Source: an uncultured Clostridia bacterium (GTDB taxonomy: Bacteria; Bacillota; Clostridia; Oscillospirales; Acutalibacteraceae). Taken from it: a stretch of 64,000 nucleotides of DNA. Location of the stretch: assembly GCA_946499275.1 (NCBI GenBank), contig CAMMRL010000004.1:1-64000 (forward strand), written 5' to 3'. This document shows, one piece after another, positions 36,966 through 45,930 of the stretch (its first letter is position 1; the number at the start of each line of letters is the position of its first letter). Position numbers and translations under genes: made by a program. Below the pieces are notes generated by a model that searched no databases, had not been told where the DNA came from, and saw only the letters and a list, made by a program, of their open reading frames with translations.

Positions 36966-39347
36966 TTACATAGAGGTTGAGCAGGGGTCCAGCCGGCGGA
37001 TGATGTCGTTCTGGATCGCCGGGGACAAATCGAGGAAGTTCACAAACGTGCCGTGAATCCGCATGATATACACCCCGCTGGGCGCGTATTTCTTCGGCTC
37101 GGCAAGTACTTTGCGGAGCATTTCCGGCGTGGTGACATTCACATACAGGTAAAACGGGGAAAGCCCTTCCTGCATGTCGTTAAAGAACAGGGGCATAATC
37201 ACGCGGTTACGGAACTCCATCCCCTTTTCCTCATAGGTCGCGCCGCGGAAATACTTCGGGTCGATACCGAAGTGGGAGGCATAGCCGCCGTTCATCTTTT
37301 CAAAGGGGAGCTTTTGGGTGGACAGCGTGCGGAAGCCCAGCCCCGACTGCGCGTCCCCGTAGAAGGGATCCACGCCGTAATTGAGCATTTCGCGCGCCGG
37401 GCGCCCGTCGGGAGTCGCCCCTACCCAATACCCGTACAGCAGATGGGTGGACGGGGTGCTCCAGTCGGCGCGGAAGGGGTTGCCCAGGTAATTTTTCTTG
37501 GAGCGCACCAGATCGGAGATGCGATCCGCCACCTCGCGGGCTTCCTCGTCCGCAACCGGGTCGTTATTGCCGAATTTCGGGCAGGAAAGCAGGAACTGGC
37601 GCAGCTCCTCGTCATGTTCAAACCCGTCGCGCAGCGCGTCCAGAAGGCGTCCCGCGTCCTCCGGCCGCCGTTCCAGCAGGCAGTCGATCGCGACAAAGGA
37701 GTCCGCGATTACCGACAGCCCATGGATCAGGCAGCCGGAAGCGTTGTATTTCGTCCCCTGATGATGGGTATCCCGCATATCGTACCCGGTTTCCACCCCG
37801 CCCATGAAGGCGCTCAGGAACGGAACCGGCAGGCACGACACCGCGCGGGAAGCGTTGTTGGCGGCCTCCGCCATTTTGTCCGCAAACCAGTCGGCCCGCT
37901 CGTAAAACAGTTCCCGCACCTGTTTGAGCAGGGTAAGCGGGTCGTCGATTCCCACCGCCGGGCCGATCTTTTTGCCGGTCAGGGTGGAACGCCCGTTGTT
38001 CAAGGTAAGCTCCAGGATTTTCGGCAGGTTAAACCAGCTGTTGGTGGTGTTGCCGTTGTCCTTGCCCATAATCAGCGGCTCCTGGCAGCCGGCAACCGAG
38101 TAATCCTCCCAGTCGGCCGAGTCGAACCCGTTTCTCTCCAGGATGGCAAACACCGACTCGTCGTTGAACAGGGACGGGGTCAGGCAGCCGGGGGTGAAGA
38201 AGAAGCGGCCGAGGTTCGCGTACAGGGCGTCCGGGGTCCCCCGGTGCAGCTTCACCGACAGGATGGGCTGCGGCAGGTTCATGTCGTAGTACGCGTCCAG
38301 GATCGCGTAGGTCATCTCGTTGGTCAGGTCGGCGCCTTCCCGGTTTTTGCCGCCCACCAGCACGTTCTGGGAGATCGCCCAGCTCCGGTCGCCCACGTTG
38401 AAGAACACCAGGAAGTGCTTGAACAGGGCGGACGCCGTCTCCCGGTCCATATTGTCCCGGGCGCGGTAGGGTTCAAAAATCCGGTCGGCGTTCCCCACCG
38501 ATAGGGCAAAGGGGTTGGGGGTCTGCTCGATGCACATCACCTGCCAGAGCAGCAGGAAGGACTGGATCGCTTCATACAGGGTGTCCGCCCCCTGGGCCGG
38601 CACCTTGCGCAGGGCGGATTCCATCAGTTCAAGTTCCGCGCGGCGGGTTTCGTCCGCCGCGGCCATCTGTTCCCGCGCCAGGTCGGCGTACCGCGCCGCG
38701 AGGAGTTTCACCCCGTCCAGCGCGATCTTCATCGCCTCAAAATTATCCCACTTTTCCGGGTCGGTTTCCTTTTCTATCTGCCCGTCCAGCCGGGTGATAA
38801 CCGCGTCCACCCCGTTCGCCACCGCGAAACGGAAGTCGGGGATCACATGCCCGGTCACCTGTTCGATAAAGAAGGCCACCTCGCCTGTGTATTCCTCCGC
38901 AGCCTGATACGTCGCATCCAACGCGCGGACATAGTCGCTGTTTTTGTTATACTCCCTTAAGGAGTCGATCCGTTCCCGGGTAATCTCCTCGTTCGGTTCG
39001 ATATCCCCGAACACCCCGGTCGGGTCGCAGTATCCGGAAAATTCCTCCACCTTAAAAGCAGGATTGATCAGCGCGTAGGTGCGGGCGAACGCGTCCCGCT
39101 GGGTGCCGGCAAACACCGCGTGGGGACTGATGGAAATCGGAAACGCGCGCAGCACGTCCCGCAGCACCTCCGCCGTGCGGAGTTCCAGGGGCAGCGCCGC
39201 GTGTTTCCCCTCGCTCTCCCGCATGATCTCTTTGACGTAAAACCAGCCGTCCATGCGTTTGAGCGCCCGTTCTTCCTTGAACAGATCTTTTGCCTTCTGC
39301 GTGATTGTCTTTGCATTATAAACCGTGTTCACTTTCCCCATCGCCAT
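36966..39347 (-). CDS. Divergent glycyl radical enzyme (PFL-like)
   Basis: Start MAMGKVNTVYNAKTITQ with RBS AAAGGA; VAGCQEPL thiyl region; C-term IMRIHGTFVNFLDLSPAIQNDIIRRL glycyl loop. Confidence 0.82.
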   Translation of the reverse strand: MAMGKVNTVYNAKTITQKAKDLFKEERALKRMDGWFYVKEIMRESEGKHAALPLELRTAEVLRDVLRAFPISISPHAVFAGTQRDAFARTYALINPAFKVEEFSGYCDPTGVFGDIEPNEEITRERIDSLREYNKNSDYVRALDATYQAAEEYTGEVAFFIEQVTGHVIPDFRFAVANGVDAVITRLDGQIEKETDPEKWDNFEAMKIALDGVKLLAARYADLAREQMAAADETRRAELELMESALRKVPAQGADTLYEAIQSFLLLWQVMCIEQTPNPFALSVGNADRIFEPYRARDNMDRETASALFKHFLVFFNVGDRSWAISQNVLVGGKNREGADLTNEMTYAILDAYYDMNLPQPILSVKLHRGTPDALYANLGRFFFTPGCLTPSLFNDESVFAILERNGFDSADWEDYSVAGCQEPLIMGKDNGNTTNSWFNLPKILELTLNNGRSTLTGKKIGPAVGIDDPLTLLKQVRELFYERADWFADKMAEAANNASRAVSCLPVPFLSAFMGGVETGYDMRDTHHQGTKYNASGCLIHGLSVIADSFVAIDCLLERRPEDAGRLLDALRDGFEHDEELRQFLLSCPKFGNNDPVADEEAREVADRISDLVRSKKNYLGNPFRADWSTPSTHLLYGYWVGATPDGRPAREMLNYGVDPFYGDAQSGLGFRTLSTQKLPFEKMNGGYASHFGIDPKYFRGATYEEKGMEFRNRVIMPLFFNDMQEGLSPFYLYVNVTTPEMLRKVLAEPKKYAPSGVYIMRIHGTFVNFLDLSPAIQNDIIRRLDPCSTSM

Positions 39348-39405
39348 GCTGTTCATCCTTTCTATTCCGCTATACGCAATCGTTTGTATGTATCCGTATC
39401 CTCCA

Positions 39406-40299
39406 TTATGTATGCACCACCGTAAAGCCTGCCTGCCGGAACGCTTCCTCATACCGGCGGACCCATTCGCCGGGCACCTGCGCGTTTTCCATCCGGTATT
39501 CCCAGCCGCACTGTTCCCACTTCTGTCTCCCAAACTCGTGATACCGCAGGAATTCCAGCGTCACGTTTTCACAGGGTAGTCCCTCCGTTTTGAGACCATC
39601 AAAAAAGCGGAGGAAACCCTCCAGCTCGGCTTCGCCTACGTTAAACCCGTTGACCATCGGCACCCGGAGCTGCACGCGGGGATGGCTCTGCGCCGCCCGG
39701 CGGACATTCTGCCGGATCATTTCGTTCCCCACCCCTGTAAACGCTTTGTGGACGCCGCTGTCCGGATGTTTAAAGTCCATCATCAGGGTGTCGATCAACG
39801 GAAACAGGGCGGGCAGGTCGGGATGGGTGCCGTTGGTTTCCATCGCGGTGTCGATTCCTTCCGCTTTCAGCCGGGCAAGCAGCGCTTTCACCCCGTCGTA
39901 CTGCCGGGTCGGCTCCCCGCCTGTAAGGGTGACCCCACCGCCGTCAAAGAACATGCCCCGGCTGCGCCCGGCTTCCTCCGCCAGCGTCTCCACGGGAACA
40001 GTGATCCCCCGGCAGACCAACCCGTCGTTTTTATGGACGGTCACGCATTCCCGCCCTTCGCACGTCCGGCAGAGGGTGCGGTCCAGCACACCGCCCTTTA
40101 CCGCGCCGTGGGGACATACCACGTCGAGTAGCGGGGACTTCACCGCCATGAGCGGCGGCTGGTCGGGGATCCCCTCCGGATTGGCGCACCAGCGGCAGGC
40201 CATGTTGCAGCCCTGCAAATGGTATACCAGCCGGTTCCCCGGTCCGTCCTGGGAATAGTTGAATCCCTTTTGAAAAATGGTGATCGTTTCCGGCGGCAT
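39406..40299 (-). CDS. Glycyl radical enzyme activating enzyme, radical SAM
   Basis: LQGCNMACRWCANPEG (CxxxCxxC), CRTCEGREC cluster, GGGVTLTGGEP; start MPPETITIFQKG with RBS GGAGGAAGG. Confidence 0.92.
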   Translation of the reverse strand: MPPETITIFQKGFNYSQDGPGNRLVYHLQGCNMACRWCANPEGIPDQPPLMAVKSPLLDVVCPHGAVKGGVLDRTLCRTCEGRECVTVHKNDGLVCRGITVPVETLAEEAGRSRGMFFDGGGVTLTGGEPTRQYDGVKALLARLKAEGIDTAMETNGTHPDLPALFPLIDTLMMDFKHPDSGVHKAFTGVGNEMIRQNVRRAAQSHPRVQLRVPMVNGFNVGEAELEGFLRFFDGLKTEGLPCENVTLEFLRYHEFGRQKWEQCGWEYRMENAQVPGEWVRRYEEAFRQAGFTVVHT

Positions 40300-40341
40300 A
40301 AGCCTTCCTCCATATTGTTCATATCTTGAACTATTAATTGC

Positions 40342-40370
40342 ATTGTATCGCATAACCTCGTGATTTTCAA
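40342..40370 (-). promoter_or_regulatory. Promoter of the activase/GRE/FGGY/manA operon
   Basis: Minus strand TTGAAA-17 nt-TACAAT. Confidence 0.6.
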
Positions 40371-40378
40371 GTTCTTTC

Positions 40379-40407
40379 TTTACATTCAGGGAAAAAAATA
40401 ATACAAT
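40379..40407 (+). promoter_or_regulatory. Promoter of the ROK regulator gene
   Basis: TTTACA-17 nt-TACAAT. Confidence 0.55.
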
Positions 40408-40506
40408 AATTCTGGTGAAACAGCCTGGCCGCCGAGCAGGTCTCACATAAAGCGCCCGGATTGTCCGCCATGGCTCTCAACGGCACAGATGGAAGGAAGT
40501 AAGGCG

Positions 40507-41679
40507 ATGAAGACCAACGGCTCCAATGCGAATACGCTGCGCAACGACAACCGCGCCCTGCTGCTCCACCGCATACGGCGGCAGCCGGTTTCCCGCGCCC
40601 AACTGGCCAAGGAAACGGGGATGTCCAAATCCGCCGTGACCATGATCACCAACGATTTAATTGCGGAAGGGCAGCTCCGAGAAATCGGGACAATGGAATC
40701 GCGGAAGGGCCGCAAGCCGATTTTGCTGGATATCGTGCCGGATTTCCGGTATGCCGTCGGCGTCAGCCTGCACCGCAAGCGGATTCAGGTGCTGATTACC
40801 AACCTCAAAGCCGAACTGGTCGGCTGTGTGGAAGAACATACCGAGCGTTTCACTTCGCCGGAGGTGGCGGTCGGCTGGATCTGCCGGACGATCCGACAGG
40901 AACTCGAGCGCCGGCGGATCCCCCTGTCTAAGGTGGTCGGTATCGGCATCAGCAGCCCCGGCCCGTTGGACTATCGCGAGGGCGTGATCCTGACCCCGCC
41001 GAATTTCACCATGTTCCACCACTTGCCGATCGTCTCCCGGATCCGGGACGAATTCCCCCTTCCGGTGTTTTTGGAGAACAACGCGGTTTTACTGGCCATG
41101 GCGGAATACTCCTCCGGGGCAATCGGCGATTACCGCAATACCCTGTTCGTCATCATGTCGCACGGCATCGGCTCCTGCCTGATACGGGAGGGGCAGGTGT
41201 TCCGGGGCTCCGGCGGATTTGCCGGCGAATTGGGGCATATCAGCGTGGATCCCGACGGGCGGCCCTGCCCCTGCGGCAACCGGGGATGCCTGGAACAATA
41301 CGCGACGATGGCCGCCCTCAAGGAACGGTTCGGCTTCGAAAACTACGCGGATGTCGTGGATGCCGCCTATCGTGGGGAGGGCGCCGCGATGGAAATTCTG
41401 GAATACCAGGCGCGCTATCTGGCCGCCGGGCTGGTTTCCGCGGTGAACCTATTTGATCTAGACGCCATTGTGCTATATGGGGAATTCAATTACCGGCCAG
41501 AGTTGTTGTTTTCCCTGCTATCGCAGCGGATTCACCAGCAATCGCTGATTACCCGCGTGCACCCGGTAGCGGTTCTCCCGTCCCAGCTCGGCCCGTACGC
41601 GGATGCGGTTTCCTCTACCGCCGTAGTCCTTAACCAGCATTTCAGTCAAAAACTCATAAACACGGAAGCCCCGGCATAA
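40507..41679 (+). CDS. ROK-family transcriptional regulator (NagC/XylR-like)
   Basis: N-term HTH QLAKETGMSKSAVTMITNDLIAEG; ROK HISVDPDGRPCPCGNRGCLEQYA. Confidence 0.92.
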   Translation: MKTNGSNANTLRNDNRALLLHRIRRQPVSRAQLAKETGMSKSAVTMITNDLIAEGQLREIGTMESRKGRKPILLDIVPDFRYAVGVSLHRKRIQVLITNLKAELVGCVEEHTERFTSPEVAVGWICRTIRQELERRRIPLSKVVGIGISSPGPLDYREGVILTPPNFTMFHHLPIVSRIRDEFPLPVFLENNAVLLAMAEYSSGAIGDYRNTLFVIMSHGIGSCLIREGQVFRGSGGFAGELGHISVDPDGRPCPCGNRGCLEQYATMAALKERFGFENYADVVDAAYRGEGAAMEILEYQARYLAAGLVSAVNLFDLDAIVLYGEFNYRPELLFSLLSQRIHQQSLITRVHPVAVLPSQLGPYADAVSSTAVVLNQHFSQKLINTEAPA

Positions 41680-41698
41680 ATTGCCGACTCCAAACAGT

Positions 41699-41737
41699 AA
41701 AAAAGGAACCGCCGGATACCGGCGGTTCCTTTTTTAC
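41699..41737. terminator. Bidirectional terminator between the ROK gene and locus B
   Basis: aaaaaaggaaccgccgg / ccggcggttcctttttt. Confidence 0.85.
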
Positions 41738-41771
41738 TATTTTAAAAGCATCGGTTCAAAAGCCATCGGTT

Positions 41772-42740
41772 TTATTCTCCCGTCAGACCGGAAGACTCGA
41801 TCCCCTCGATAAACCGTTTTTGCAAAACCAGGTAAATCAGCAGCAGCGGAGCGATAACCAACAGGGTCGCCGCCATATTCTGGCTTTCATTGATCTGGCT
41901 TACGCCGCTCGACGCCGATGCGTAAGCGTTATTGTACAGTTCCATAAACGAACTCAGCTTGATGGGCAACAGGCTCTGCGCCTCTCCCATAAGCTGCCCG
42001 GCCGTATAGGTCTCGTTCCAAAACCATACGAAAGAAAACAGCAGTGAAACGATAATGGCCGGCGAACAAATCGGCAGGGCTACACGAAAAAACACCCGGA
42101 AGCGATTTGCCCCGTCCAACTGTGCGGCTTCGTCAAAGGAGCGGGGATAACTAGAGAAAAACTGGTGGAACACCAGGATGAAAATTGTGCTGTTTACCCC
42201 TTGCCCTAGAGCCGCAGGCAAAAGGACCGCCCAGGGCGTGTTAACCAGCCCGTACTTGAAAAACTGCAGATACCGCGGAATCAGGGTGACGTGCGATGGA
42301 ATCAGAAAAGCGATCACAATCAGCACCATCCACAGCTTTTTCATCGGAAAACGATGCCGGGCCAACGCATATCCTGCCAGTGCGCAGGAAATTGTCTGGA
42401 ACAGGGTGGCGGCAGAGGTAAAAATCACGGTATACGCCAGCGAATGCCAATAATCCAGCGCCACCAGCGCCCGCCGGTAATTCCCGATATACAACGTGGT
42501 GGGGATCCACTCAATCCCAGGGTTCACCAAATCGCCTACCGTTTTAAACGAATTGACCACCATATACAAAATCGGGTACAAAAACACCACACTGATGCCG
42601 ATGAGCAGGAAGTACAATAGAATCTGTCCGGCAAGCCGCCGTCCCGCCCGGCGTAACTTGTCGGGATGTTGAATAGAAGATGGCAATACCAGCGCTCGGC
42701 CGGCTTTTCGCCCGGCCCGCTCTATGGAACGGATCTTCAC
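41772..42740 (-). CDS. Carbohydrate ABC transporter permease, MalG-type (type II pair)
   Basis: EAAQLDGANRFRVFFRVALPICSP EAA loop; C-term EGIESSGLTGE; GTG start overlapping upstream TGA. Confidence 0.92.
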   Translation of the reverse strand: MKIRSIERAGRKAGRALVLPSSIQHPDKLRRAGRRLAGQILLYFLLIGISVVFLYPILYMVVNSFKTVGDLVNPGIEWIPTTLYIGNYRRALVALDYWHSLAYTVIFTSAATLFQTISCALAGYALARHRFPMKKLWMVLIVIAFLIPSHVTLIPRYLQFFKYGLVNTPWAVLLPAALGQGVNSTIFILVFHQFFSSYPRSFDEAAQLDGANRFRVFFRVALPICSPAIIVSLLFSFVWFWNETYTAGQLMGEAQSLLPIKLSSFMELYNNAYASASSGVSQINESQNMAATLLVIAPLLLIYLVLQKRFIEGIESSGLTGE

Positions 42741-43636
42741 GCATTTCCCTCCTTCGCCCTACGCTCCCGGAACAGCAGGAACACCACCAACAGTGTAAGC
42801 AGAATTAGCAACAGATAAATCCAGGACATCGCTGCCGAATAGCTGAACGCCTTCCCTGCCAACTGCCGATCACTGAGAATTTTCTGGTTTACGGCGTTAT
42901 CGGAAAATGTGGAAAGCAGTACCACCGTGTACACCGTGTTCAGCAGCACCATCGGGCGCAGAAACGGCAGATAGATTTTCCACAGCATCTGCCAGCCGGA
43001 CGCGCCATCGATAGCGGCTGCTTCCCTCAATGGCTGGCCAATTTTCAGCAAACTGGCCAGGAACAAGATGATCTGCACGCCGGAAAACCACAAGATCAGG
43101 GTAATGTTGTCAAAAATATACATGAGCGGTGCGGATATTACATCCGGAAGGGTTCTGAGGACATCGTAAATCAGATAGTTCTCCGGATTGACCACCGCCG
43201 CCGCGTCGCTTTCCAACAGTTTATTCACTACCGGGCCGCTGATGATGATCACCGGGAAAAAGAACACCGCCCGGAAAAACGTCCTTCCCCGAAACTGACG
43301 GTTGAGCAAGAGTGCCAGCATCAGCGCCACCACCACAATCAGGGGGGTGGACAGCAGGACAAACCGCATGGTGTCCATCAACGCGACAGTAAACGTCGTG
43401 TCTACCGTCAGCGCTTCCTTATACCACTGCAACCCAACGAAAACCGGCTTGGCCTTGTTCATTGGGTCCTGGCTTACCTGGTTGAAGCTCAAAAAAAGGG
43501 AGTAAGCAAACGGGTAGAGGGTGAACGCCAGGAAGCCGGCGATCCAGGGCGCCAGGAACAGGTAACCGCTGACCGCTTCGCGCATGCGGATCGACATCCG
43601 TCGCCGAGATGGGCGTAGGTTTTCCTTCTTTTTCAT
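42737..43636 (-). CDS. Sugar ABC transporter permease, MalF-type (type II pair)
   Basis: EAAAIDGASGWQMLWKIYLPFLRP EAA loop; ATGA overlap. Confidence 0.92.
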   Translation of the reverse strand: MKKKENLRPSRRRMSIRMREAVSGYLFLAPWIAGFLAFTLYPFAYSLFLSFNQVSQDPMNKAKPVFVGLQWYKEALTVDTTFTVALMDTMRFVLLSTPLIVVVALMLALLLNRQFRGRTFFRAVFFFPVIIISGPVVNKLLESDAAAVVNPENYLIYDVLRTLPDVISAPLMYIFDNITLILWFSGVQIILFLASLLKIGQPLREAAAIDGASGWQMLWKIYLPFLRPMVLLNTVYTVVLLSTFSDNAVNQKILSDRQLAGKAFSYSAAMSWIYLLLILLTLLVVFLLFRERRAKEGNA

Positions 43637-45930
43637 GCCACCGACCCCCGTATCACATGCGTCCCATCGGTAAATACCGCCGAGGCCCCCGGGATTTCCA
43701 GCCCGTCTACCTCAACGCTTTCCGTGTTGTAATTGACATAAATCGTCCCGCTAGAGTATGTTGTCTTCGCCACACCGCGCCGGGGAACCGCCCGGGATTC
43801 AATCTCCTGGCCCATTACCGGCTCCAGGATCGACGAGATCAGTGAATATGCGTCCACTATATACTCATTCCAGTCCTCCAACCTTGTAGAACGATAACCA
43901 GACGAGGCGGTTTTCCGTAGGCTATAATTGTCCTTGCCGGTCAGTAGGAACGAAGGGTAACAGTTATAGTCGATCATTTTTAGGATATCCGCGCCAGAAA
44001 AAAAGCTTAGGTTGGCGTATGGGGCAAATAAATTCATCGATCCAGACAATACAATTTGAAGGAAGGGAACCGTATCCGTCTGGAACAAATACTGGCTGCT
44101 CACCATGGGAATAGAAAGATAGGAATCCACATATGGGTACAGATAATCGGCTGGGCGGACCATCGTCAGTTTCCCGCTTTCAGCGAGACCCGCAGCCGTG
44201 GAAACAATCTGTTCCCGTACCTCTTCCCGGGTAACGACATGGTCTTCCAAATATTCGCCATAAAGCAGATACCCGATATCGTCTAACGCCAGGCCGAACC
44301 CCTCTTCCATAAGGAGCGGGGCCTGCCGTTGTAATGCCTCCAGCCCCACGGCCGGCTTAAGGTACCAAATATCGCCCAGGAAGGTTTCCTCCGCTGACGG
44401 TTTGATGACCGCGGATTGCGACATAGAGATACCAACCTCGCCGTGGATATCCGCCTGCCCTTCCCTAGCGGTAAAGGGAGAAACCCACAGAGACAGACGG
44501 CCGCCCAATTCCGTCAGCCGCTCCTTCAAGGAATCCAGGGAGGATAACCCGCCGTATACTGTCTTGGTAGAGGAAGAGGTCTTGTCGTATCCGTTCTGTC
44601 CTCCCTTCTGCCAGCCAAGCAACGTCACACGCAAACCCTGGGCTCCCTGTCCGGCCAGCTGTTCCACGGTATCCTTGATTTCGGCCAGGGATGTGGCTTT
44701 ATTCACCGATGTGCCAATAAATTCCTTCTGTACGTCTGCCGAAAGGAAATCCAGCTGCAGCGGCATAGCCATTTCCGGCGGCTTCAGCGATCCCAGGCAT
44801 CCCTGCTCTTTAAGATAGGAGCGGTAGCCTTTGGCCATCCCCACATAATCGGCGTCTTCGCCATGTAGGAACCGGTAGGTCATCGTAACTTTCAGCCGGT
44901 TAGGGGTAGGCTGTACCGTCTGAATCCCTTCGCCGTCCCGGTTGAAAGGTTGTTCATAAGTTTGGCGGTAAACAAATGCCATATACGCGCGGTGATAATT
45001 GGTGATTAAGCCCGCCGGGTCTACTTTGAGCTTGGCATAAGCGCCGCCTTCCTCCACCAAAGCGAAAAAAGCGTTTTGTCCCGTGCCATGGACAATCCCA
45101 AACAACGGCGCAGTAAGGAATTCTTCCTCGGTCATGTATTCTCCGGTCCGGGTGGATTCCAACCCTTGAATGGACTCCAGTGGGTCGGTTCCGTAATCCG
45201 GGCCGTAGACCCGCTTTTCATACCCCTGTAGATAGTTACGCGCCTTTTGAAAACGGATTAACGAACCGCTACCGTCGGGCACAAACATATAACCCGGCTG
45301 CGCATCTTCCGCAACTGAACCAAAAAACGGCAGGAAATATACCGTGCCTAACCGGTATTCCCCGTTTTCTTGGATTGTGTCGCCGTCCAACGTAAAGCGC
45401 AGACCCTCCTGCGTCAGCGCCATGGTGAAATCCAGCTCGATCTGCTGCTCCTCCCACGCCACATGAGCCCGCAAGGTATCGCCCGATACCGTCCAGGTCA
45501 GGTTTTCCGCGTCCGTCCCGTAGGATTTGCTGTTCCCATCTTCGTTGTAGATGTCGGCGGCGATCAAGGAATTGCCGAGCTTCGACCAGGTCTTATTCAA
45601 ATCCTCCGGTTGATCTGCGGCAAGGCTGCCCCATATATAACCCGTGGCTTTATCGCACACCCGCAGCGCACCGGTTTCTTCTCGAATATACACGGCTAGC
45701 GCATCGTTTTCCATCAGCGGTTTGAAGCCCTCCAGCCCGAGGGAAACCGCCTCCCCCGCAACCGGTTCCGGCTGTGTATAGCGGCTGGAGTAAACCTCCT
45801 TGGCGTTATACCGGAAAGATACCGGGTCCGCTGTGGCAGGCGTTTCCTCCGCTTGAACCAGAAAAACAGCTAAAAGCGCCGCCACCGCGCCGGAAGCCAG
45901 CGCCCTCGTCCCCTTTCTAAATCCCCACAC
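43633..45930 (-). CDS. DUF5696-type secreted protein
   Basis: 765 aa; GYMFVPDGSGSLIRFQKARNYLQGYEKRVYGPDYGTD parallels [37 protein letters not shown] in 13006-15276. Confidence 0.75.
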   Translation of the reverse strand: MWGFRKGTRALASGAVAALLAVFLVQAEETPATADPVSFRYNAKEVYSSRYTQPEPVAGEAVSLGLEGFKPLMENDALAVYIREETGALRVCDKATGYIWGSLAADQPEDLNKTWSKLGNSLIAADIYNEDGNSKSYGTDAENLTWTVSGDTLRAHVAWEEQQIELDFTMALTQEGLRFTLDGDTIQENGEYRLGTVYFLPFFGSVAEDAQPGYMFVPDGSGSLIRFQKARNYLQGYEKRVYGPDYGTDPLESIQGLESTRTGEYMTEEEFLTAPLFGIVHGTGQNAFFALVEEGGAYAKLKVDPAGLITNYHRAYMAFVYRQTYEQPFNRDGEGIQTVQPTPNRLKVTMTYRFLHGEDADYVGMAKGYRSYLKEQGCLGSLKPPEMAMPLQLDFLSADVQKEFIGTSVNKATSLAEIKDTVEQLAGQGAQGLRVTLLGWQKGGQNGYDKTSSSTKTVYGGLSSLDSLKERLTELGGRLSLWVSPFTAREGQADIHGEVGISMSQSAVIKPSAEETFLGDIWYLKPAVGLEALQRQAPLLMEEGFGLALDDIGYLLYGEYLEDHVVTREEVREQIVSTAAGLAESGKLTMVRPADYLYPYVDSYLSIPMVSSQYLFQTDTVPFLQIVLSGSMNLFAPYANLSFFSGADILKMIDYNCYPSFLLTGKDNYSLRKTASSGYRSTRLEDWNEYIVDAYSLISSILEPVMGQEIESRAVPRRGVAKTTYSSGTIYVNYNTESVEVDGLEIPGASAVFTDGTHVIRGSVA

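Noticed and set aside
37053-38504. 483-aa plus-strand ORF
   Set aside because: Antisense to the divergent GRE gene; low-complexity Val/Gly/Arg/Gln composition.
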